Shown: positions 9,629 to 19,155 of the stretch, piece after piece
Numbering within the stretch: position 1 is the stretch's first letter
How the letters are laid out: each line of letters opens with the position of its first letter
The notes under the pieces: generated by a model
Database searches by the model: none
Seen by the model: only the letters and a program-made list of their open reading frames with translations
What the model was told of the DNA's origin: nothing
Position numbers and translations under genes: made by a program
Source: Oscillospiraceae bacterium
Lineage (GTDB): Bacteria > Bacillota > Clostridia > Oscillospirales > Oscillospiraceae
Direction of reading: 5' to 3'
DNA length: 64,000 nt
Assembly: GCA_031261745.1 (NCBI GenBank)
Contig: JAISJC010000153.1
Location: forward strand, 1 to 64,000

Positions 9629-10398
9629 AGTGTCTCCTTTAACGGATAGAATGAGATTTGTAATCTGTTGTCGCCGGTGCGCAGCAGCTCCGCGCCGACG
9701 CCGTATATCTCGCGGATAATTTCGGGCGTTAAGACCTCCTCCGGCGACCCGTGCGCGACGACGCTTCCGCACGACAGCGCGTACAGCTCGTCGCAGTACG
9801 CCGCCGCGATATTCAGGTCGTGAATCGCCGCGACAACCGTGCGTTCGGCCGCCTTTACAATGCCCATCAGCTGCAATTGCCGGTTGATGTCGAGGTGGTT
9901 CGTCGGCTCGTCGAGGATCAGGCACGGCGTCTGCTGCGCGAGAGCGCGCGCGAGCAGGACGAGCTGACGCTCCCCGCCGGACAGTGTGCCGAATTCCCGC
10001 GCCGCAAGGCTTGCCAGCCCTACCGCGTTCAGCGCGCCGAACGCGATTTCGTTGTCCCGCGCACTGTCGCGTTCAAGCGCGCGCTTGTGCGGAGCGCGGC
10101 CGAGCATCACCATTTCCAGAACGGTGAACTCAAATCCGCCGTCGCTGTGCTGCGCGACGACGCCGCTCTTTCGCGCGGATTCTTTGACGGAATACGCGCT
10201 CAACGCCTTTCCGTCGAGGAAAACCGCGCCGCCCGACGGTTTCAGCGCACGGTATATGCATTTTAACAGCGTGGTTTTCCCGCTGCCGTTCGGACCGATA
10301 AGTCCGACGAACCGCCCCTCCCCGACCGTAATTGACGTGCCGTTCAGAATCTGCGTTCCGTCGAGCCGCACGCGGATTTCACGGGCTTCAATTTCCAT
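9625..10398 (-). CDS. btuD: Iron/cobalamin-type ABC transporter ATP-binding protein
   Basis: GPNGSGKTTLLKCIYRALKPSGG, LSGGERQLVLLARALAQQTPCLILDEPTNHLD; start at MEIEAREI. Confidence 0.85.
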   Translation of the reverse strand: MEIEAREIRVRLDGTQILNGTSITVGEGRFVGLIGPNGSGKTTLLKCIYRALKPSGGAVFLDGKALSAYSVKESARKSGVVAQHSDGGFEFTVLEMVMLGRAPHKRALERDSARDNEIAFGALNAVGLASLAAREFGTLSGGERQLVLLARALAQQTPCLILDEPTNHLDINRQLQLMGIVKAAERTVVAAIHDLNIAAAYCDELYALSCGSVVAHGSPEEVLTPEIIREIYGVGAELLRTGDNRLQISFYPLKETL

Positions 10399-11438
10399 CA
10401 CGACTGTCCTCCGAAGCTGTATTTGCGGCTCGCCATAAGATAGACGAAGAACGGCGCGCCTATCATCGCGGTGAGGATTCCGATCGGCAGCTCCGCGCCG
10501 GGGATTACGACGCGGCAGAGTACGTCCGCCCAGACGAGGAATATCGCGCCGCCAAGCGCGCATAGCGGGAGCAGCCTGCGGTGGTCACTGCCGAAAAGCA
10601 TCCGCATTACGTGCGGAACCAGCAACCCGACGAAGCCTATCATACCCGCCGAAAACACCGCGAAACCGACCATAAGTGAGCTGACGAGCATATAGACTAT
10701 CCGGCGGCGGCGCGAGTCCGTACCCAGCGCGACCGCCGTTTCGTCGCCCAGAAGCATCAGATTCAGGCTGCGGAACCGGCTCCAAAAGAACAGAAAGCAC
10801 AGCAGCACGACGGCGATCGTAACGGCGTTTGTCTCCCATTTCGCCGCACCGAGGCCGCCCATCATCCAGTGCGTCACGGACTGAACCCTCTCCGCGCTGC
10901 GCGTCCGGTAGATGATGAAGTTTGAGAACGCGGAGCATACCGCGCTGACCGCCATTCCGGCGAGCAGCAGGCGCACCGTGTTGGCGCGCCCGCCTATGCC
11001 CGCAATCATCGCGACGACGACCGAAACGGCAAACGCGCCCGCAAAGGCCATAATCCCCGCGGCGTTCCCGCCGAGCGCGGTCCCGAACCCCATCAGCAGT
11101 GCCAGCGACGCGCCGAGATACGCACCGGACGACACGCCGAGCGCGTACGGCTCCGCCAGCGGGTTTCTGACTACCGCCTGCATTACCGCTCCGCTGACCG
11201 ACAGTGCCGCGCCGACGGCGATCGCGAGGACGAGCCGCGGCAGACGAATCAGCCACACCACGTCGCGGATTGCGCGTTCCGGTTCAGCGTCCGACAGACC
11301 GAGTTTGTGCGCGATTACGCCGTAGACCTGCGCGACGGGAATGTGCGTCGAGCCGACGGTAACGGCGAGCAAAAGCGACACGCAGAGCGCGGCGATAAGC
11401 ACGAGTATCACTATGCGTCCGAAGAGCTTCCTATTCAT
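10398..11438 (-). CDS. btuC: FecCD/BtuC-family ABC transporter permease
   Basis: Multi-TM; 'NPLAEPYALGVSSGAYLGASLALL', 'GFVGLLVPHVMRMLFGSDHRRLLPLCALGGAIFLVWADVLCRV'. Start MNRKLFGRI. Confidence 0.88.
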   Translation of the reverse strand: MNRKLFGRIVILVLIAALCVSLLLAVTVGSTHIPVAQVYGVIAHKLGLSDAEPERAIRDVVWLIRLPRLVLAIAVGAALSVSGAVMQAVVRNPLAEPYALGVSSGAYLGASLALLMGFGTALGGNAAGIMAFAGAFAVSVVVAMIAGIGGRANTVRLLLAGMAVSAVCSAFSNFIIYRTRSAERVQSVTHWMMGGLGAAKWETNAVTIAVVLLCFLFFWSRFRSLNLMLLGDETAVALGTDSRRRRIVYMLVSSLMVGFAVFSAGMIGFVGLLVPHVMRMLFGSDHRRLLPLCALGGAIFLVWADVLCRVVIPGAELPIGILTAMIGAPFFVYLMASRKYSFGGQS

Positions 11439-11442
11439 ATGT

Positions 11443-12489
11443 TTAGCCGAAAATGCCGGGGAACAGCCCCTCGGCAATCGTGCGTATGCCGTCGCCGGTT
11501 CGCACCGCGGGCGCGTAGATATCGCCGAGCATAATCGCGTACACCTTGCCGTTCTGCACCGCCGACAGGCTCGCGAGGGCCGGATCGTCAAGCAGCTTCG
11601 CGAGCTGCTCGTCGCGCACGGCGTCGCCGCCGCCGTCCGGACGCGGCATATATTCGACGAAAATCACGTCGGGATTCGCGGCGACCAAATCCTCCTTGCC
11701 GATATAGCGTTCGGCGGATTGCATCACTTCAACGCCGAGGCTGCCCGCGATGTCTCCCGCAAGCTCCAAGCCGAAGTTGCGGATTCCGTCGGTATAGAAG
11801 CCCAGAATCGCGACGGTCGGAACGGTCGGCTCCGCCGCGACGGCGGCGCGTGTCGTTTCAATATCCGCGCGCATTTGGTTCAAGAACGCCTCCGCGCGGT
11901 CTTCAACGTCAAAAATCTTTCCGATGTTCAGAATGTCTGTGAATTCGTTTTCCAGAATACGCGCGCCGCCCGCGCGGGTGTTGCTGTTTATGTAGGTGTT
12001 GGTGCCGTTGGCGTGCCAGTAATCGACGTCGCCGAGAGTTTTCTCGCCGAACAGCGAACCCCAGCTGAGAATCAGGTCGGGCTGCATTGTCATAACGGTT
12101 TCGCGGTCCGGCGCAAACACGGACTCGTCATAATTCATCCGTGAAAAGGCGTCTTTCCACTCGTCCTTGACCTCGTTGTCGAGGCCGTACGACGCGAAAA
12201 CACTGTCCTCCAAGCCGAGTACAATCAGCGTTTCAATGCTGCCCTGATAGACCGCGAGAACGCGTTCCGGTGCCTTTTCGTAGGTCGTGGCGACCTCCTC
12301 GCCGGCGTAGTTGTAGGTGATGATGTCCACGGGATAGTGCGATTTCGGGGTTTCTGCGGGTTCTGCCGTTTCGTTTTGCGCCGGAGTCGGGGACGGCGAC
12401 GGTGTTTCCGCCGGCGCGGCGGTGTTGCAGCCGGCTGCGGACAGCAGCAGGCAGAGCGCGAGGGCTGCGAAGAGTGATTTGCGTTTCAT
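11443..12489 (-). CDS. btuF: ABC transporter substrate-binding lipoprotein (BtuF/FecB family)
   Basis: Lipobox 'LLLSAAGCNTAAP'; PBP2_8-like body; first gene downstream of the cobalamin riboswitch. Confidence 0.85.
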   Translation of the reverse strand: MKRKSLFAALALCLLLSAAGCNTAAPAETPSPSPTPAQNETAEPAETPKSHYPVDIITYNYAGEEVATTYEKAPERVLAVYQGSIETLIVLGLEDSVFASYGLDNEVKDEWKDAFSRMNYDESVFAPDRETVMTMQPDLILSWGSLFGEKTLGDVDYWHANGTNTYINSNTRAGGARILENEFTDILNIGKIFDVEDRAEAFLNQMRADIETTRAAVAAEPTVPTVAILGFYTDGIRNFGLELAGDIAGSLGVEVMQSAERYIGKEDLVAANPDVIFVEYMPRPDGGGDAVRDEQLAKLLDDPALASLSAVQNGKVYAIMLGDIYAPAVRTGDGIRTIAEGLFPGIFG

Positions 12490-12520
12490 TGAGTTACCTC
12501 CAAAATTTTATTTGCACGCA

Positions 12521-12549
12521 AAAACGGGGCGGCAAAGCTGCCACCCCGT
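12521..12549 (-). terminator. Rho-independent terminator, probable expression platform of the cobalamin riboswitch
   Basis: On the minus strand ACGGGGTGGCAGCTTTGCCGCCCCGTTTTT, between riboswitch and btuF-like start. Confidence 0.7.
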
Positions 12550-12659
12550 ACATACGTACATTCAAGTTCGCCGCATACCTGTCCCGCGCTCAAACACGGG
12601 AAAATACGCAAACAAACAAGAACTCATCCGGGTGCCGCAGACGATTCATAACCTTACAA

Positions 12660-12825
12660 GCACAAGCAGGTCTCCTGACTTCGTTCAACGCCTCGCGTCC
12701 CTTCCCAAAAGCGATTGCTTTCAGTGGTTTGACGCAGGCTCCCGTTCACAGTGACGGCCTCGTTCCGGACTTGCACCGGATTCCCTGTTAGTCCCTTGCG
12801 GGAACTTATGCTCAATATTAACTTG
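12660..12825 (-). ncRNA. Cobalamin riboswitch (AdoCbl/B12 box)
   Basis: Minus strand reads GGGAATCCGGTGCAAGTCCGGAACGAGGCCGTCACTGTGAACGGGAG...GAAGTCAGGAGACCTGC, matching the B12 riboswitch consensus. Confidence 0.93.
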
Positions 12826-12969
12826 TCGAAATTACACTTCTAATATAACAAGCGGACGCGCGTTTGTCAAGTGTGTTTTTGCCGCCCGACGCGCCTGCTG
12901 TTCATAACAGTGATTGACAATCGCCGCGCCACAGTGTAAAATAATCCTAAAAACATCGGAGGTAACGCT

Positions 12970-13959
12970 ATGTCAACAGCAGAATTTTTTACCATAAAAA
13001 GCCCGTCGGGGCTTGAAGCCGTGCTGTCGAGCCTCGGCGCGTGCATTATGTCCGTCAAGACGCGCGACCGCGCCGGAACGCTCGGCGAGATTACGCTGGG
13101 CTTCGACACGCCGGAGGAATCCGCGAACAACCCGATGTCGTTCGGCGTGACCATCGGCCGCGTCGCGAACCGCATCGGCGGCTCGCGCTTCACGCTCGGC
13201 GGCAAGGTCTTTGAGCTACCCGCGAACGAGGGGCCGAACCACATTCACGGCGGCCCCAACGGCCTCAGCACCCGCGTCTGGGACGTGGTTTCGCACACGG
13301 ACGACCGCGTCGAGTTCGCGATTGACAGCGCGGACGGCGAAATGGGCTATCCCGGAAACCTGCACACCACGGCGGAATTTACGCTCGACGACGGCGGTTT
13401 ACAGCTCGCAATCCGCGCCGTGACCGACGCTGAAACCGTCGTCAATATGACGAACCACGCGTACTGGAACCTGTCGGGCTTCACGCGCGATATCCTCGCG
13501 CACGAGCTTCAAATCGACGCGGACGAGTACACGCCCTGCGGCTTTAATCTGATTCCGACCGGCGAGTTTCTGCCCGTCGCGGGTACGCCGCTCGACTTCC
13601 GCGAGGCTCACGAACTCGGCGAGCGAATCGCCGAAACCGCTTACGGCGGCTACGACAACAACCTCGTCCTGCGGGACAAATCCCGCGCGCTCCGCCGCGC
13701 GGCGACGCTCTCCGACGCGTCAACGGGCCGCACGCTCACGCTCCACACGAACGCGCATTCTCTGCAAATTTACACGGGCAACGGCATACCGCCGACGCGC
13801 GGTCACGGCGGCGTCGAATATTCGCGCTATTGGGGAATCGCCTTAGAGCCGCAATCCCCGCCCGACGCGCCGAACCGCCCCGAATTTCCGAGTATCGCGC
13901 TCCGCCCCGGCGAAACCTACGAGCAAATCACGCGCTATGAGTTCGGATTACTCGGATAA
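12970..13959 (+). CDS. galM: Aldose 1-epimerase
   Basis: 329 aa; 'VGRVANRIGGSRFTLGGKVFELPANEGPNHIHGG', 'NMTNHAYWNLSG', 'YTGNGIPPTRGHGGVEYSRYWGIALEPQSPPDAPNRPEFPSIALRPGETY'. Confidence 0.93.
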   Translation: MSTAEFFTIKSPSGLEAVLSSLGACIMSVKTRDRAGTLGEITLGFDTPEESANNPMSFGVTIGRVANRIGGSRFTLGGKVFELPANEGPNHIHGGPNGLSTRVWDVVSHTDDRVEFAIDSADGEMGYPGNLHTTAEFTLDDGGLQLAIRAVTDAETVVNMTNHAYWNLSGFTRDILAHELQIDADEYTPCGFNLIPTGEFLPVAGTPLDFREAHELGERIAETAYGGYDNNLVLRDKSRALRRAATLSDASTGRTLTLHTNAHSLQIYTGNGIPPTRGHGGVEYSRYWGIALEPQSPPDAPNRPEFPSIALRPGETYEQITRYEFGLLG

Positions 13960-13982
13960 ATTTTTCGACAACTGAATACAAC

Positions 13983-14028
13983 AATCCTCCCGGGGAAATA
14001 CTGACAGAAGTATTTTCACAGGAGGATT
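13983..14028 (+). promoter_or_regulatory. Hairpin that pairs an upstream CCTCC with the sigG Shine-Dalgarno (may also terminate galM)
   Basis: AATCCTCC (13983-13990) complementary to GGAGGATT (14021-14028); inner stem AAATACT/AGTATTT; followed by a short T-run and ATG at 14034. Confidence 0.6.
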
Positions 14029-14033
14029 TTTGT

Positions 14034-14807
14034 ATGATAAGCGGCAAGGTAGAAATCTGCGGCGTAAACACGGCGAAGCTGAAAGTCCTCAAAAACGATG
14101 AGACGAACGCGCTCTTGGAGCGCGTAAAGACCGGCGATATGGCGGCGCGCGAGGAGCTTATTAACGGCAACCTGCGCCTCGTGCTGTCGGTGATTCAGAG
14201 GTTCACGAACCGCGGCGAGAACGCGGACGACCTCTTTCAGGTCGGTTGCATCGGATTAATGAAAGCGATCGACAATTTTGACACGTCGCTCGGTCTGCGG
14301 TTTTCGACCTACGGCGTGCCGATGATAATCGGCGAGATTCGCCGCTATCTGCGCGACAATTCGTCGATTCGCGTCTCGCGCGGAATGCGCGACACGGCAT
14401 ATAAGGCGTTGCAGATGAAAGAGCGGCTGCAAGCGGAGACCCAGCGCGAGCCGACGGTGGAGGAGCTTTCCGCCGCGCTCGGAATCCCGCGCGAGGAGGT
14501 CGTGATGGCCCTCGACGCTATTGTTGAGCCTGTCTCGTTGTACGAGCCGCTGTATTCCGACGGCGGCGACACGGTTTACGTCGTTGATTCCGTGCGCGAC
14601 ACCAACAATACGGACGAGTATTGGCTTGAACAAATCGCCCTCGGCGACGCAATCGACAACCTCACCGACCGCGAACGGCATATCCTCGCCCTGCGTTTCT
14701 ACTACGGCAAGACGCAGATGGAGGTCGCGAACGAAATCGGCATATCGCAGGCGCAGGTGTCGCGGCTGGAAAAGAACGCAATCGGCTCGATAAAACGGAA
14801 TATATAA
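14034..14807 (+). CDS. sigG: RNA polymerase sporulation sigma factor SigG
   Basis: KVEICGVNTAKLKVLKNDE...NGNLRLVLSVIQRFTNRGENADDLFQVGCIGLMKAIDNFD...FSTYGVPMIIGEIRRYLRDNSSIRVSR, diagnostic of SigG. Confidence 0.93.
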   Translation: MISGKVEICGVNTAKLKVLKNDETNALLERVKTGDMAAREELINGNLRLVLSVIQRFTNRGENADDLFQVGCIGLMKAIDNFDTSLGLRFSTYGVPMIIGEIRRYLRDNSSIRVSRGMRDTAYKALQMKERLQAETQREPTVEELSAALGIPREEVVMALDAIVEPVSLYEPLYSDGGDTVYVVDSVRDTNNTDEYWLEQIALGDAIDNLTDRERHILALRFYYGKTQMEVANEIGISQAQVSRLEKNAIGSIKRNI

Positions 14808-14810
14808 GGC

Positions 14811-14853
14811 AAAAGCTCCCGTGACCGGCCTTTCGGCTGTCACGGGAGCTTTT
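14811..14853. terminator. Bidirectional rho-independent terminator
   Basis: AAAAGCTCCCGTGACCGGCCTTTCGGCTGTCACGGGAGCTTTT. Confidence 0.85.
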
Positions 14854-14864
14854 CAATGTGCGAA

Positions 14865-15680
14865 TTATACTGCCGGAGTTACCGCTGTGATGTGCGGGTT
14901 GACGCCGTTGTACCAGTACAGGAAACCCTCTAAATCGACTACATCGCCGACATTCAGGGCCTTGACCGCTTCGTAAACGTCGGTACCCGCGCCGGTCAGA
15001 TACGACTCAACCGTGAAGGTGTAGGTCGCGCCGTTGAGGGAGACATTGAAGTACAGGTCGTTGCCGTCCGTACCCGAACCGTCCCAGTTGTACAGGAACG
15101 CAACCTCCGCGCCGTCAAGCTCCTGCGCTTCAACGGTAAGACCCTTGAAGGACACGAACTCGTTCTGATGCTCAATAAGAGCGTCATCGTTACCGAGAAG
15201 AGCGGTGACGTCCGTCGCGGGTGCGATGTAGCTGCCGTCGAGGATTTCAAACGTCGCGCCGGAAGCGATTTCAATCTCGCCGGACCAGGCCGTCTTGAAG
15301 CCGGTGACTCTGATTTTCGTTCCGGGGACGAGCAGCGCGCTGTCGGCCTCGGAGCAGGTCAGCTCGTAGATGAAGTACGCGCCGTCCTCGTCCTGGGTGT
15401 AGACGGTGATTTTGTTGTCCCACCAGGACTGCGTCGCCTGAACATACGCTTCGATTACGACGGCTGATTCAAGCTCCGCCGCGACGTATTCGGCGTAGGT
15501 CAGAACGCCCTCGGACTTCGCGTCCGTTTCGTCCGCGGTTTCGGCGGGTGGTGCCTCTTCGGTGACGGCGGGGGGCGTCGGATCGGCGGTTCCCTCGTCA
15601 ACAGGCTCTTCTTTTGCGGCGCAGGCGGCGAATGCGAATACACACGCGAGCGCGAGCAGGATTGCAATTAGCTTTTTCAT
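14865..15680 (-). CDS. Predicted lipoprotein with OB-fold-like domains
   Basis: Lipobox 'LACVFAFAACAAKEE'; body with repeated 'PGTKIRVTGFKTAWSGEIEIASGATFEILDG' type OB-like segments. Confidence 0.6.
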   Translation of the reverse strand: MKKLIAILLALACVFAFAACAAKEEPVDEGTADPTPPAVTEEAPPAETADETDAKSEGVLTYAEYVAAELESAVVIEAYVQATQSWWDNKITVYTQDEDGAYFIYELTCSEADSALLVPGTKIRVTGFKTAWSGEIEIASGATFEILDGSYIAPATDVTALLGNDDALIEHQNEFVSFKGLTVEAQELDGAEVAFLYNWDGSGTDGNDLYFNVSLNGATYTFTVESYLTGAGTDVYEAVKALNVGDVVDLEGFLYWYNGVNPHITAVTPAV

Positions 15681-15746
15681 TACTATTCCCCTTGTTATAT
15701 GTTTATTTTAGTGCGCTTATTTATTATACCTGTTTATGGCAATAAG

Positions 15747-17378
15747 TCAATAGGGATTACGACGCTTTTTTTGATATTTTCTTTTTACAGCCGCCGCTAA
15801 CGCATACAGCGCAATCAATATCCACACGCCGCCCAAAGATAACAGCAGAATCCGCGCGGTTTCGGGCAGTTCGCCCAAATCGTCTCCGCCGGCCGCGCGG
15901 TCGCTCTGCGCACCGACCTGGTCCAGCCGGTACAGCGCGCTCACGTCGTCATATAACTTCTCGATGTATGCCGCGTCGATGCTCTCTTTCCGCTTGACGG
16001 ATTTCACCGTGTTTTCGATGAGCTGACCGGCGGCGTCGCGCAGAGACATTGAGCCGTTGAACGGCGGCGTGATAAACGTATTGTCGATATTATTCAACAA
16101 CAATTCAGACGCTTTTATCTTTACGTAATAATACGTTGTGTTGTTTTCGCCGATTCGGGACAGGTAGTCGCGGTACGCGTCCGAGTTGCGCGCCTTTGTC
16201 GTGACCGGCACATACCCCTCTGTCTCGGAATACGCAATCTGAACCTCGTCGGTCAGCAGATACTGGGCAAACAGCCACGACGCCAGAACCTCCTGCGGAT
16301 TATCCTTGTTGAAAATGCAGACGGACGGTCCCTGCGAAATCATTTGCAGATTCCCTGTATCGTATTGCGGAACCGGCATTACGACGGTCTCAAACCTTAC
16401 GAGTTTATCGGCGGCAATATCGGTGAGCGGCGCGTCTGTCCCCATCCACGTCGCGCCGGCTGTGGAGTCAATCGCGAATATGCACTGACCGGCGTTCAGG
16501 AAATTGCCGGGGTAGCTCGAAATCTTAAACGTCGAGAACGCGCCGTTTTTCACGTGTTCGGCAATCGTGTAGAGCGTCTCCGTCGTCGTGTCATTGAACA
16601 TCTGTATTTCGCCCGCCGCGGTCGCATATCCCGCGCCCTTTTGCCGCAGCTGCTGAATCATCATATTGTCCGTTGACTTGTAAATAAACGGTATCATTAC
16701 GTTTTGACCGTTTACAAGGAACGTGCCGTCCTCGGCTTTTGCCATCGCCGCATCCGAAACCTCCCAGATGAAATCCCACGTGAGCGCGTCGGGCAGCGTG
16801 TAGCCCAACGCCTCGACAAAAGTCTTGTTCACGTAGCACGCCTCTGTCGAACGCATAAAGGGTATCGCGTAGTAGCGTCCGTCAAGTATACTCTCGTCCA
16901 AAAACCGCGGGACAATTTCCGCACGGGTGGGCGCGTCGAATTTGACCTCGCTTCCGCCGAGGCCGTACTTATCATCGGAAAATAAATTATCCAGCGGGAC
17001 AACCGCGTTTGTCCCCGTCTTATACGTCGCGATATGGTCGGGATACGTTATGCAGACATTCGGCGTCGTACCCGTCGAGAGGTTCGTGATAACGTCGTTA
17101 TATATCTTGCCGTAGTCCGTGTACAGGCGCAGGACTACCTTTATGTTCGGATAAAGTGCCTCAAAATCCGCAATCGCTCTCTTGTATATATCCGTCTGCG
17201 CCTTGTTCGTATCGTTCTTCGCCCAGAACGTAATCTCATAATCTTTTGACGTGTCAAAGCTCTCCGGCAGCTCAAACTCGCGCTGTCCGCGGGAGCCGTG
17301 ACACCCCGAAGTCACAAATAACGCCGCGACAAAAACAACAGCGAGGAGTACTGACGCCGCCTTTCGCATTCTGCTCAT
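15747..17378 (-). CDS. Extracellular solute-binding protein family 1 (sugar) with lipobox and additional C-terminal TM segment
   Basis: VTSGCHGSRG lipobox; SBP family 1 body; C-terminus 'RILLLSLGGVWILIALYALAAAVKRKYQKKRRNPY'. Confidence 0.85.
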   Translation of the reverse strand: MSRMRKAASVLLAVVFVAALFVTSGCHGSRGQREFELPESFDTSKDYEITFWAKNDTNKAQTDIYKRAIADFEALYPNIKVVLRLYTDYGKIYNDVITNLSTGTTPNVCITYPDHIATYKTGTNAVVPLDNLFSDDKYGLGGSEVKFDAPTRAEIVPRFLDESILDGRYYAIPFMRSTEACYVNKTFVEALGYTLPDALTWDFIWEVSDAAMAKAEDGTFLVNGQNVMIPFIYKSTDNMMIQQLRQKGAGYATAAGEIQMFNDTTTETLYTIAEHVKNGAFSTFKISSYPGNFLNAGQCIFAIDSTAGATWMGTDAPLTDIAADKLVRFETVVMPVPQYDTGNLQMISQGPSVCIFNKDNPQEVLASWLFAQYLLTDEVQIAYSETEGYVPVTTKARNSDAYRDYLSRIGENNTTYYYVKIKASELLLNNIDNTFITPPFNGSMSLRDAAGQLIENTVKSVKRKESIDAAYIEKLYDDVSALYRLDQVGAQSDRAAGGDDLGELPETARILLLSLGGVWILIALYALAAAVKRKYQKKRRNPY

Positions 17379-18250
17379 CCCTTAGTTCCCCCGCGCGACA
17401 CGCCCGCCATTACCTTCTTGCGGAAAATCAAAAACAGCACGATCAGCGGGACGGAAATCACCACGACCGCCGCCATCATCGCCGGAATATTCTCGCGTCC
17501 GAATCCACTTTCGCGTATCTCCTGAATGCCGTTTGAGACGAGGAAATAATTCGCGTCGTCGGTGATGAGCCGCGGCCACACAAACGAGTTCCAGCACTCA
17601 ATGACTTTCAAAATCACAATCGTAATTATCGTGGGCTTGCATATCGGCAGCATAACCTTGAACAGGTACTTCAAATCAGAGGTGCCGTCAACCTTGGCGG
17701 CGTAATACAGCTCGTCCGGTATCTGCGCAAGGTTCTCTTTCAGCAGATAGATGTAAAAAACCGACGTGACGGACGGCAGAATCAGCCCAAGGAAGGTGTT
17801 CCGCATATCGAGCGTCGTAATCGTCACAAAGTTGGTGACGATTACAAGCTCATTCGGTATCATCATAAGCGCGAGAAAAAGCATAAACGCGACGTTCTTC
17901 CCCTTGAAATTCAGCCGCGCGAACGCAAAGGCCGCAAAAACCGTCACAACCAGCATTATCGCCGTGGTTGAGACCGTGAAGATGAGCGTATTCACAAAAT
18001 ATCCGGCGAGAGGCACGGCTGTAAACGCGGATATGTAGTTCTCCATAGTCGGTGACAGCGTGAAAAACGCCGGTATAAATTCCGAAGTGTAGGAGCCGTA
18101 GCTTTTCACTGAGGACAGCAGCATCCAGTAAAAGGGGAACAGCACCATAACAGCCCAAAGCGTCAGCAACGTGTAGATAACAACGTTTCCGACCGTTTTG
18201 CGGGCTTTCGCGGACTTTTTTATTTTAGAGTAGCCGGTGTGTTTTGTCAT
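17375..18250 (-). CDS. Carbohydrate ABC transporter permease (MalG-like)
   Basis: 'YAAKVDGTSDLKYLFKVMLPICKPTIITIVILKVIECWNSFVWPRLI' EAA loop; start MTKHTGYSK. Confidence 0.9.
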   Translation of the reverse strand: MTKHTGYSKIKKSAKARKTVGNVVIYTLLTLWAVMVLFPFYWMLLSSVKSYGSYTSEFIPAFFTLSPTMENYISAFTAVPLAGYFVNTLIFTVSTTAIMLVVTVFAAFAFARLNFKGKNVAFMLFLALMMIPNELVIVTNFVTITTLDMRNTFLGLILPSVTSVFYIYLLKENLAQIPDELYYAAKVDGTSDLKYLFKVMLPICKPTIITIVILKVIECWNSFVWPRLITDDANYFLVSNGIQEIRESGFGRENIPAMMAAVVVISVPLIVLFLIFRKKVMAGVSRGGTKG

Positions 18251-18261
18251 TTTTTTGACCT

Positions 18262-19152
18262 TTAATAATAAATATGCTTCTTGCTTATCAGCGAATTGAT
18301 ACACGTTATCGTCAGCACGATGACGAGCAGCACGATTGCCGCAGCCGATGCGTAGGACGGGTAGCCGCCGCTGTTGCCGTAGAGCATATCGTAGATATAG
18401 CCGACGATTGTATTCATCTCCGCCGCGTTCAGGTCGGTGCCGAATAATGCGACAGCGTCGCTGTACGCCTTGAACGCGCCGATAAAGGCGGTGATAATCA
18501 AATAGAAAATCATCGGGGAAATCATCGGAAGCGTGATTTTCCCGAAGGTGCGGAGCTTTGAGGTGCCGTCCACCTTTGCCGCGTCGTAGTATTGCGGATT
18601 CACGGACGCGAGCGCGCTCGTCAGGATTAAGACCTTAAACGGCAGTACAATCCATATCGTATAAAAGCACAGGACGAACATTTTCGCCCAGTACGGCCCG
18701 TCGATAAAATCAACGGACGCACCGCCGAACCAGTTAATGAGCAGGTTAATCAGCCCGTCGGAATACGCGGTCTTTTTGAACAGAATCATAAATACCAGAC
18801 CGACGGCGAGCGTGTTCGTCACATACGGCAGAAAATATACCGTCTGGAACAGTTTCTTTAACGCTTTAATCGAGTTCAGTCCCGCGGAGATCAGCAGCGC
18901 AAGCCCCGTGGAAACGGGAACGGTGATAATAACCAGGATGAAAGTGTTCTTTACGGCCTGCAAAAAATACGGGTCGTGCAGAACATAGGAGTAGTTATAC
19001 GAGCCGACGCCGAAAAACGTCTGCGACGCGGAATTATACCCCTCCTCAAAGGAATATATAAAGACATCCACGAGGGGATATACCATAAAGAACCCCAGAA
19101 AGAGAACCGCCGGTAAAAGGTACAGCCAGCCCTTGTTATTTCTCCTGTCCAT
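18262..19152 (-). CDS. Carbohydrate ABC transporter permease (MalF/UgpA-like)
   Basis: 'YYDAAKVDGTSKLRTFGKITLPMISPMIFYLII' EAA loop. Confidence 0.9.
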   Translation of the reverse strand: MDRRNNKGWLYLLPAVLFLGFFMVYPLVDVFIYSFEEGYNSASQTFFGVGSYNYSYVLHDPYFLQAVKNTFILVIITVPVSTGLALLISAGLNSIKALKKLFQTVYFLPYVTNTLAVGLVFMILFKKTAYSDGLINLLINWFGGASVDFIDGPYWAKMFVLCFYTIWIVLPFKVLILTSALASVNPQYYDAAKVDGTSKLRTFGKITLPMISPMIFYLIITAFIGAFKAYSDAVALFGTDLNAAEMNTIVGYIYDMLYGNSGGYPSYASAAAIVLLVIVLTITCINSLISKKHIYY

Positions 19153-19155
19153 CAG

